DNA from: Candidatus Rokubacteria bacterium 13_1_40CM_68_15
Lineage (GTDB): Bacteria > Methylomirabilota > Methylomirabilia > Rokubacteriales > CSP1-6
Assembly (NCBI GenBank): GCA_001917585.1
Contig: MNEG01000073.1
Location: 1 to 51,590 of the forward strand
Direction: 5' to 3'
Length of the DNA stretch: 51,590 nucleotides
How positions within the stretch are numbered: position 1 is the stretch's first letter; each line of letters opens with the position of its first letter. This document shows positions 43,356-49,912 of the stretch, in pieces. The translations under genes and the position numbers were made by a program. The notes under the pieces are model-generated. The model was not told the origin of the DNA and did no database searches. It was given only the letters and a program-made list of their open reading frames with translations.

Positions 43356-43366
43356 GTTCGACGCCC

Positions 43367-43981
43367 ATGCGCGCCTTCACGCGACTGGCCGCCGTGGCCG
43401 CGCCGATCGATCTTCCGAACGTGGACACCGACCGCATCATCCCGGCGCGGTTCCTCCGCAAGCCCAAGAATCCTGAGTACGGTCGCTTCCTGTTCCACGA
43501 CGTGCGCTTCAACGCCGACGGCTCCGAGAAGCCGGACTTCGTCCTGAACCGGCCCGCCTACCGGTCGGCGCAAGTCGTGGTGGCGGCCGAGAACTTCGGG
43601 TGCGGATCGTCGCGTGAGATGGCGGTGTGGGCGCTCGAGGCCTTCGGGATCCGCGCCGTCATCGCTCCCAGCCTTGGCGACATCTTCCACCAGAACTGTT
43701 TCAAGAACGGTCTGCTCCCCGTGATCTTGCCCGTCGCCGCGGCGGCGTCGTTGCGTGGCCAGCTCCACGAGATTCCGGGCGCGAGCGTCGTGGTGGATCT
43801 CGAAGCGCAGACCGTGACGGCGCCCGACGGCGCCGTGCACCGCTTCGACGTCGATCCGTTCCGCAAGCGAATGCTGCTGACGGGCCAGGACGAGATCGCG
43901 TTGACGCTCGGCCACGAGACCGAGATAGGCGCCTTCGAGGCGCGCCACGCGCGCGAGATGCCGTGGCTCGTGACGGATTGA
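43367..43981 (+). CDS. leuD: 3-isopropylmalate dehydratase, small subunit
   Basis: Swivelling small subunit of 204 residues. LeuD signatures are VDTDRIIPARFLRKPKNPEYGRFLFHDVRF and AENFGCGSSREMAVWALEAFGIRAVIAPSLGDIFHQNCFKNGLLPV. The length is normal for the bacterial (about 200-residue) form. It begins 11 bases after the sensor-kinase stop, so leuC-kinase-leuD is probably one transcript. A TAGGTT sequence eight bases before the ATG could be a weak internal promoter. Confidence 0.92.
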   Translation: MRAFTRLAAVAAPIDLPNVDTDRIIPARFLRKPKNPEYGRFLFHDVRFNADGSEKPDFVLNRPAYRSAQVVVAAENFGCGSSREMAVWALEAFGIRAVIAPSLGDIFHQNCFKNGLLPVILPVAAAASLRGQLHEIPGASVVVDLEAQTVTAPDGAVHRFDVDPFRKRMLLTGQDEIALTLGHETEIGAFEARHAREMPWLVTD

Positions 43982-44071
43982 CCGGATCCGGACGCCGATC
44001 GTCCCGAGTCTGGTCCCCTGGCAGTCGTCATGCAGAGCTTGCCCTCTTCATCACTCGAGAGGAGGACAAGC

Positions 44072-44443
44072 ATGCAGAACGCGACCCTTTCAGTCGTCGC
44101 CGCGCTGGCGCTCGCCACGGCGGCCGCGCTACCCGTTCAGGCTCAGCAGACACAGCAGGGGGACAAGCCGGAGGTGGTCGCCAAGGCCTTCACCGCCGAG
44201 GTCACCGGGCAGGTGGAGAGCGTGGATGCCAGAACCGGCACGCTAAGGCTGCAAACGGTCGATGGACCGATGACCATCCGATTCCCGCCAGCGGCCGTCC
44301 AGGGCATCACCAAGGGCGACCCGGTCACGGTTGCCTTCGGGATCGTCAAGCCAGCTCCGTCAGCGTCGCCGCAGACGTCACCGGGCGCCGGTTCCTCTTC
44401 GCCCGGCTCCGGTTCGCCTCAGACGACGCCCGGTACGAAGTAG
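44072..44443 (+). CDS. Small secreted protein with one beta-barrel unit, unknown function
   Basis: 123 residues from ATG 44072, with a GAGGAGGA ribosome-binding site. Signal peptide about 1-25 (...ALPVQA). The mature part has one unit, TGQVESVDARTGTLRLQTVDGP...ITKGDPVTVAFG, which resembles the repeated units of the secreted protein at 31456. A Ser/Pro/Gly/Thr-rich tail ends the protein. The longer in-frame start at 44030 has no ribosome-binding site and gives a poor signal peptide. Function unknown. Confidence 0.68.
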   Translation: MQNATLSVVAALALATAAALPVQAQQTQQGDKPEVVAKAFTAEVTGQVESVDARTGTLRLQTVDGPMTIRFPPAAVQGITKGDPVTVAFGIVKPAPSASPQTSPGAGSSSPGSGSPQTTPGTK

Positions 44444-44455
44444 CCCACCTCACGG

Positions 44456-44483
44456 GGAGGGCGGTCGCCTCAGGCCGCCCTCC
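44456..44483. terminator. Perfect 9-bp hairpin between convergent small genes
   Basis: GGAGGGCGG (44456-44464) and CCGCCCTCC (44475-44483) form a perfect stem with a 10-base loop, between the secreted-protein stop (44443) and the minus-strand 50-residue gene stop (44470). There is no T-tract on either side, so any termination would be weak or act by another mechanism. Confidence 0.35.
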
Positions 44484-44622
44484 TCCGCGCCTTCGCGCCC
44501 TCCTTTCCGAGGGCGCGCCGTGTCTTCTCGGGAAGCCGGGCGATCGTGCGCTTCCGCCGCGCGGCGTTCGCTGCTTTCTCGATGTTCCGTCTTGCTGCCG
44601 ACCGCTGCTTCGCTGTGGCCAT
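44470..44622 (-). CDS. Small highly basic protein (50 residues), unknown function
   Basis: Begins ATG 44622 with a GGGAGGAG ribosome-binding site. About one third of residues are Lys or Arg (MATAKQRSAARRNI...KRTIARLPEKTRR...), with Ala filling the rest; it is helical and has no Cys. Such proteins usually bind nucleic acid or the ribosome. I recall similar short basic proteins in soil bacteria but cannot name the family. It lies opposite the end of the secreted-protein gene and upstream of the divergent kup gene. Confidence 0.65.
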   Translation of the reverse strand: MATAKQRSAARRNIEKAANAARRKRTIARLPEKTRRALGKEGAKARRRAA

Positions 44623-44666
44623 GACTGCTCCTCCCGGAGTCCGGCCGCGATGCAAGAACGGCGCCG

Positions 44667-46664
44667 GTGGCACGCGGTTGGCAACGGATAGAGGCGGTGC
44701 CGACGCTGCCCGCCCGTCCAACGCCCGAGGCCGATGATGAGCCCGTAGCCGCCACGCTGGCGCCGATCCGACGACGCTTCTCGCGACCGGCGACCGAGCC
44801 GAAAGGGCGTCGACTGGCTGCGCTGTCGCTCGTCGCGCTCGGTGTCGTGTTCGGCGACATCGGCACGAGTCCGCTCTACGCCTTCCGCGAGTGTTTCAAC
44901 CCCGAGCACGGGATCACCGCCACGTCCGCTGCCGTGTACGGCGTCCTCTCCCTGATCGTGTGGTCGCTGATCCTGATCGTCAGCGTGAAGTACGTCGTCT
45001 TCATCATGCGGCTCGACAATCGCGGCGAGGGCGGCATCCTCGCGCTCCTCGCGCTGGTACAGCGCACGCGGCGGGGCGGTGGCCGGCCGCCGCGGTCGCT
45101 GGTGCTGGGCCTGGGGCTCTTCGGCGCCGCGCTCCTCTACGGCGATGGGGTGATCACGCCGGCCATCTCGGTCCTGGGCGCCACCGAAGGCCTGGAGATC
45201 GCCACTCCCCGGTTCGAGCCATACGTCGTCCCGGCCACGCTCGTGATCCTCTTCGCGCTGTTCATGCTCCAGCGCCGCGGCTCGGCCGGGGTCGGGACCA
45301 TCTTCGGACCGATCATGCTCCTGTGGTTCACCACCATCGCGGTTCTCGGCGTGATGGAGATCGCGCAGGCCCCCGAGATTCTGGTCGCGGTCAATCCCTG
45401 GCACGGCGTGCGCTTCCTGGCCGGCCACGGCGCTGCCGGCTTCCTGGTCCTCGGTGCCGTCGTGCTCGCCGTGACGGGGGCCGAGGCGCTCTACGCCGAC
45501 ATGGGCCACTTCGGCCGAGCACCGATTCGCCTGGTGTGGTTCGTCGCCGTCTTCCCGGCGCTGCTCCTGAACTACTTCGGCCAGGGCGCGCTCGTCCTGC
45601 GCTCGCCCGAGGCGGTGCAGAATCCGTTCTACCTCCTGGCGCCCTCCTGGTTCCGCTACCCGCTGCTCGTGATCGCCACGCTGGCCGCGATCGTGGCCTC
45701 GCAGGCGCTCATCTCCGGGGCCTTCTCGCTCACGCACCAGGCCATTCAGCTTCGCTACTGCCCGCGCATGACGGTCGTCCACACGTCGCGCATGGAAATC
45801 GGACAGATCTACGTGCCGGCGGTGAACTATGCGCTCATGGTGGCCTGCCTGCTCGTCGTGCTCACCTTCCGGTCCTCGAGCCAGCTCGGAGCGGCCTACG
45901 GCATCGCGGTGACGGGCACCATGGCCATCACCACCATGCTCTTCTACCTCATCGCGCGCGACCGCTGGCAATGGTCGGTCGCCCGCGCCGGCGCGATCGC
46001 CGGCCTGTTCCTCGTCATCGACGTCGCCTTCTTCGCGGCCAACATCGTGAAGATCGAGCGGGGTGGGTGGGTGCCCCTCGCCATCGCGGGCGGCGTGTTC
46101 CTCCTCATGGAGACCTGGAATCGGGGCGGCCGTCTCCTCACGGCCAAGCTCGACACCGGCGCCATTCCGCTCGACGAGTTCCTGGCCGAGATCTCGCGCA
46201 CCAAGCCGGTGCGCGTGCCGGGCACGGCCGTCTATCTGACGCACGCGGCCAACACCGCGCCGCTCGTGCTCCTGCACCACTATCGCCACGACAAGGTGCT
46301 GCACGAGCACGTCGTGCTCCTGTCCGTCATCGTGGAGGACGTACCCGAGGTCGACGACAGCACGCGCGTGCAGTCCGAGACGCTTCCCGAAGGGTTCTAC
46401 CGTGTGCGGGCCACGTACGGTTTCATGGAGCGCACCGATGTCCCCAGCATCGTGCGCCGCTGCTGCCGTGACCTCGACGTCGAGCTCAACGACGTCACCT
46501 ATTACCTGGGGCGAGCGCGCCTGGTGCCGACGGGGCCGATGCCGATGATGCGCTGGCGCAAGCGCCTGTTCGCATTCATGGCCCGCAACAGCGCCTCGGC
46601 CACCGACTTCTTCAGCATCCCAGCCGACCGCGTCGTCGAGCTGGGAGCCCAGATCGAGTTCTAG
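44667..46664 (+). CDS. kup: Potassium uptake protein Kup
   Basis: K+:H+ symporter with about 12 membrane segments and a C-terminal cytoplasmic domain, about 665 residues. Family marks: LGVVFGDIGTSPLYAFRECF (helix 1), GDGVITPAISVLGATEGLE, GAEALYADMGHFGR, YFGQGALVL, ISGAFSLTHQAIQL and TAVYLTHAANTAPLVLLHH. GTG 44667 is used; GTG 44697 is possible. The conserved core begins at about residue 48. It is followed 2 bases later by a DedA gene. Confidence 0.94.
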   Translation: MARGWQRIEAVPTLPARPTPEADDEPVAATLAPIRRRFSRPATEPKGRRLAALSLVALGVVFGDIGTSPLYAFRECFNPEHGITATSAAVYGVLSLIVWSLILIVSVKYVVFIMRLDNRGEGGILALLALVQRTRRGGGRPPRSLVLGLGLFGAALLYGDGVITPAISVLGATEGLEIATPRFEPYVVPATLVILFALFMLQRRGSAGVGTIFGPIMLLWFTTIAVLGVMEIAQAPEILVAVNPWHGVRFLAGHGAAGFLVLGAVVLAVTGAEALYADMGHFGRAPIRLVWFVAVFPALLLNYFGQGALVLRSPEAVQNPFYLLAPSWFRYPLLVIATLAAIVASQALISGAFSLTHQAIQLRYCPRMTVVHTSRMEIGQIYVPAVNYALMVACLLVVLTFRSSSQLGAAYGIAVTGTMAITTMLFYLIARDRWQWSVARAGAIAGLFLVIDVAFFAANIVKIERGGWVPLAIAGGVFLLMETWNRGGRLLTAKLDTGAIPLDEFLAEISRTKPVRVPGTAVYLTHAANTAPLVLLHHYRHDKVLHEHVVLLSVIVEDVPEVDDSTRVQSETLPEGFYRVRATYGFMERTDVPSIVRRCCRDLDVELNDVTYYLGRARLVPTGPMPMMRWRKRLFAFMARNSASATDFFSIPADRVVELGAQIEF

Positions 46665-46666
46665 CC

Positions 46667-47326
46667 GTGATGCCTGCGCTGCAGCCGCACCTCGAGTTCC
46701 TCATGAGCCACCTCTTCAGCGTGGTCTTCCTCGCCTTCCTGATCGAAGGTGCCGGCGTGCCGTTCCCGAGCCGCATCATTCTGATCATCGCGGCGACCGG
46801 CCTCGCCGACGTCACCGACCTGGTTCGGCTGGTCCTGGTGACGATGGCGGGTGCGGTGATCGGAGACCATGTCCCGTACGTCGGCGGGAAGCTGGCCGGG
46901 CCGCGGCTGTTGAAGCGCTACTGCCGGCTGACCCTCGGGTCGGAGCGCTGTGTCGAACGCACCGTCGCCTACTTCAAGCGGTTTGGGACGGCGGCCATCG
47001 TGCTCAGCCGGTTCTCGACGAGCATCCGGCTGTTCGCCTCCGCACTTTCTGGCTGCGGCCACATCACGTACCGGAAATTCATCGGGTTCGACGTGATCGG
47101 TACGCTGGCGTACGCGGCCCTGTGGGGCGGCCTCGGCTTCGCGTTCGGCGATCAGGCCGAGGCCCTGCTCGATCGCTACGGTCACCGGCTGCTGTTCGTG
47201 GCTCCCCTCGCGGGCGCGACGCTGCTCGCCTACCGTCTGTGGCGTCGATCACGCTATGGGCCGGCGCGGGCGGTCGACCTGAAATCCGAGGAGGCGTGCT
47301 CCGTCCTCGAACACTCGGGCCGCTGA
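46667..47326 (+). CDS. DedA family (SNARE-associated) membrane protein
   Basis: 219 residues with four or five membrane segments. The DedA/VTT pattern is visible: EGAGVPFPSRIILIIAATGL, GAVIGDHVPYVGGKLAGPRLL, the amphipathic RTVAYFKRFGTAAIVLSRF and FIGFDVIGTLAYAALWGGLGFAFG. Members are thought to act as undecaprenyl-phosphate or phospholipid transporters. GTG 46667 or ATG 46670 is the start, right after kup. The Arg/Pro residues of the active half-helices are present. Confidence 0.88.
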   Translation: MMPALQPHLEFLMSHLFSVVFLAFLIEGAGVPFPSRIILIIAATGLADVTDLVRLVLVTMAGAVIGDHVPYVGGKLAGPRLLKRYCRLTLGSERCVERTVAYFKRFGTAAIVLSRFSTSIRLFASALSGCGHITYRKFIGFDVIGTLAYAALWGGLGFAFGDQAEALLDRYGHRLLFVAPLAGATLLAYRLWRRSRYGPARAVDLKSEEACSVLEHSGR

Positions 47327-47329
47327 CGC

Positions 47330-47755
47330 TCAGAGGCCGTGCTTGCGCTTGAGGACCTTGGCGATCGACTCCGGGGCGAAGCCGAGCTGGAGGAGCGCGG
47401 CGCCCACGTCGAAGTGCTCACGATACGCGGCGATGCGCCCGCTCGTCAGCTCGAAGAGGCTCATGCCGCGGAAACGAACGTGCCGCCCCGTGCTGCGCGG
47501 AACGGTGTCGGTGACCACGTAACCGAACGTCCACTCGGCCGCCGCCCGCGCGGGCGTCTCGACGACGGTGTCCATCTGCCAGCGGTAGTCGCGGCCCTCC
47601 TTGAACATCCGCTCGAACATCTCGCGGAGCGCAACCTGGCCGCGGTGCGGGCCATAGAAATTGTCCGTGTACGTCGCGTCCCCGGTGAAGCAGTCGAGGA
47701 GCCCGTCGACGTCGCCGCGGTTGAACGCGTCGGCGAACGACCGGACTACAGACAC
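47330..47755 (-). CDS. SnoaL-like / nuclear transport factor 2-fold protein
   Basis: 141 residues from GTG 47755. FADAFNRGDVDGLLDCFTGDATYTDNFYGPHRGQ and FELTSGRIAAYREHFDVGAALLQLGFAPESI are typical of the SnoaL-like polyketide cyclase/limonene-epoxide hydrolase fold. Members vary from enzymes to ligand binders. The start overlaps the thiolase stop by 10 bases, so it is translated with thiolase. Function unknown. Confidence 0.8.
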   Translation of the reverse strand: MSVVRSFADAFNRGDVDGLLDCFTGDATYTDNFYGPHRGQVALREMFERMFKEGRDYRWQMDTVVETPARAAAEWTFGYVVTDTVPRSTGRHVRFRGMSLFELTSGRIAAYREHFDVGAALLQLGFAPESIAKVLKRKHGL

Positions 47756-48933
47756 GCTTCGAACAGCGCGGCGGCGCCCTGGCCGCCGCCCACGCACATC
47801 GTCACTACGCCGTAGCGCCCCCGCCGGCGCAGCAGCTCGTTGGCGATCGTGCCGACCAGGCGCGAGCCGGTCATTCCGAACGGATGGCCGATCGAGATCG
47901 AGCCACCGTTGATGTTCAGACGGTCCATCGGCAGCCCCAGACGATCGCGGCAATAGACGACCTGAGACGCGAACGCCTCGTTCAGCTCCCAGACGTCGAT
48001 GTCCTGCACGCGCAGCCCGTGCTTGGCGAGGAGCTTCGGAACCGCGAACACCGGCCCGATCCCCATCTCGTCCGGCTCGCAGGCGGCCACCGCGTAGCCG
48101 CGGAAGACGAGCTTGGGACGGATCCCGAGCGCCTTCGCGCGCTCCATCGACATCACGAGCGTCGCCGACGCGCCATCGGAGAGCTGCGACGAGTTGCCGG
48201 CCGTCACCGACCCCTGGCCGCTCTTCGTGTCGAACACCGGCGCGAGCTTGGCCAGGCCCTCGAGCGTCGTGTCGCCGCGGTTGCACTCGTCGCCGTCGAC
48301 GTAGTGGTCCTCCTCGCCGATCTTCTCCCCCGTCTTCTTGTCGAGGACCGCGCGCTTGACCTGCATGGGCGCGATCTCCTCCTTGAAGAAGCCCTCCTGC
48401 TGCGCGCGCGCCGTCCGCTGCTGGCTCTGCAGGGAATACTCGTCCTGCGCCTGCCGGCTGATCTTGTAGCGCTTGGCCACCACCTCGGCGGTGTCGCCCA
48501 TGACCATGTAGAGGCCGGGGTAGTGCTCCTTCACCCACGGGTTCGGACTGTTGTCGCGCTGGAGCATCGTGATCGATTCGATGCCGCCGCCGATGACGGT
48601 CTCGACGCCTTCCTGGAGCACCATGTGGGCGGCCTGCACCACCGCCTGCAGCCCCGAGTTGCAGAAGCGGTTCACCGTGGCGCCTGGCGTCGTCACCGGC
48701 AGCCCCGCGCGCAGGGCGGCCACCCGCGCGATGTTGTGCCCTTGCGAGCCGTGGGGCTGACCGCAGCCCAGGATGACTTCCTCGATCTCGTTGGGCTGGA
48801 GCTGCGGCGCCTTGCCCAGGACGTCGCGGATGGCATGGGCCGCGAGGTCGTCGGGGCGCGTCATGTTGAAGGAGCCACGGTGAGACTTGGCGAGGGGCGT
48901 GCGGCTGCTGGCCACGACGACGGCTTCTCTCAT
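47746..48933 (-). CDS. Acetyl-CoA C-acyltransferase (thiolase)
   Basis: 395 residues from ATG 48933, in the thiolase superfamily. Nucleophile Cys91 in VNRFCNSGLQAV, His in SIGHPFGMTGSR and the second Cys in TMCVGGGQGAAALFEA are all present. The region NEAFASQ is typical of degradative thiolase. It likely cleaves 3-ketoacyl-CoA (or condenses acetyl-CoA) in fatty acid metabolism. Residues between MASRQ (48999) and the chosen Met lack homology. Divergent from the metallopeptidase gene by 48 bases. Confidence 0.93.
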   Translation of the reverse strand: MREAVVVASSRTPLAKSHRGSFNMTRPDDLAAHAIRDVLGKAPQLQPNEIEEVILGCGQPHGSQGHNIARVAALRAGLPVTTPGATVNRFCNSGLQAVVQAAHMVLQEGVETVIGGGIESITMLQRDNSPNPWVKEHYPGLYMVMGDTAEVVAKRYKISRQAQDEYSLQSQQRTARAQQEGFFKEEIAPMQVKRAVLDKKTGEKIGEEDHYVDGDECNRGDTTLEGLAKLAPVFDTKSGQGSVTAGNSSQLSDGASATLVMSMERAKALGIRPKLVFRGYAVAACEPDEMGIGPVFAVPKLLAKHGLRVQDIDVWELNEAFASQVVYCRDRLGLPMDRLNINGGSISIGHPFGMTGSRLVGTIANELLRRRGRYGVVTMCVGGGQGAAALFEACL

Positions 48934-48969
48934 GGATCCTTCTCTCCCCCGGACGAGTTTTCCCGATAG

Positions 48970-48975
48970 TACACT
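48970..48975 (+). promoter_or_regulatory. -10-like box TACACT, 6 nt before start codon
   Basis: TACACT ends six bases before ATG 48982 of the secreted metallopeptidase. No ribosome-binding sequence lies between. It matches the box at 9766 in sequence and nearly in spacing, again consistent with a leaderless transcript. It lies in the 48-base region shared with the divergent thiolase. Confidence 0.45.
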
Positions 48976-48981
48976 CCGACG

Positions 48982-49860
48982 ATGCTGTCTGCTCGCCACC
49001 GCCGATTCTCCGCGCTGGCCCCGCTCGCCGTGGTGCTGGCCCTCGCGCTCAGCGTTCAGGCCACGACGGACAGTCGCCGGGTCACGTTCACGATTCCCAT
49101 CGCGCCCCTCGTCCTCGGCCTCGACGCACTCCCCATCGTCACGCCGGAGGGCGCCCTGCGCCGCGTCGCCGTCGTGCTGCGCGACGATCTTCGCTTACCG
49201 TTACCGGCCGAGGTCACGCTGCGGCTGTACGCGACACCGAAGCTCTTCGAGCAGGGGCTGGTGCAGGACGGCGGTGTGGCGCCCCCGCTCGCGGCGACGA
49301 TCAGCGGCCTGGCCGTGGGCGCCAGCTTCGAGTCGAGCCTGTTTCTGCTCCAGCCCACGATCACGCCGGCGCGGTCGTCGGACGCCCGGCGGGGGGCCCG
49401 GGAGTGGCTGCGTCTGGTCGCGCACGAGATGACCCACGTCGGTCAGGTTGAGCTCGCGGGCGGGCAGGGGCGCGCCTCGCAATGGATGGCCGAGGGCGTG
49501 GCCGACTGGGCGTCGCTCGTGGTGCTCGATCGCCTCGGCCTGGCGGCCATGCGGGCCGAGCGCGACGGGCGGCTGGCCACCGTCCGCGCTCCGCTCGACC
49601 TGGGCGGCCTCGACGACCCGCGCGACTTCATCGAGCGCAGCCGGCGCGACGGCACGGACACCACCTACGGCGTGGCGTTCGTGGTCGCCGATCGGCTGAT
49701 CGATCGCTACGGGTTCGCGCGGACACGCGAGTACTTCCGGGCCTTCGCGCATGAGCGTGATCGCACGCTGAACTTCCGCGCGGTCTTCGGCGAGACCCCC
49801 GACGACTTCGCGCGCCGGCTCGGGCCTTCCCGGGACGCGGTCTTTCCCGGCGTTCCGTGA
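48982..49860 (+). CDS. Secreted gluzincin-like metallopeptidase
   Basis: 292 residues. Signal peptide about 1-27. Zinc motif HEMTH (His148-Glu149-x2-His152) and a third ligand Glu171 in WMAEGVADW give the gluzincin HExxH...E pattern, as in peptidase family M1/MA-type proteins of unknown substrate. FVVADRLIDRYG and REYFRAF are typical of the helical part of this type. It follows a TACACT box. Likely an exported protease or peptidase-like protein. Confidence 0.8.
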   Translation: MLSARHRRFSALAPLAVVLALALSVQATTDSRRVTFTIPIAPLVLGLDALPIVTPEGALRRVAVVLRDDLRLPLPAEVTLRLYATPKLFEQGLVQDGGVAPPLAATISGLAVGASFESSLFLLQPTITPARSSDARRGAREWLRLVAHEMTHVGQVELAGGQGRASQWMAEGVADWASLVVLDRLGLAAMRAERDGRLATVRAPLDLGGLDDPRDFIERSRRDGTDTTYGVAFVVADRLIDRYGFARTREYFRAFAHERDRTLNFRAVFGETPDDFARRLGPSRDAVFPGVP

Positions 49861-49912
49861 GCTTGCGACCTCTGACGAGGCCGCGCTACCTTTCCGCCCG
49901 GAGGGACCTCGG

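Noticed and set aside
44346..46310. 654-residue minus-strand frame opposite kup
   Set aside because: Charged, repetitive composition and no motif; kup is complete on the other strand.
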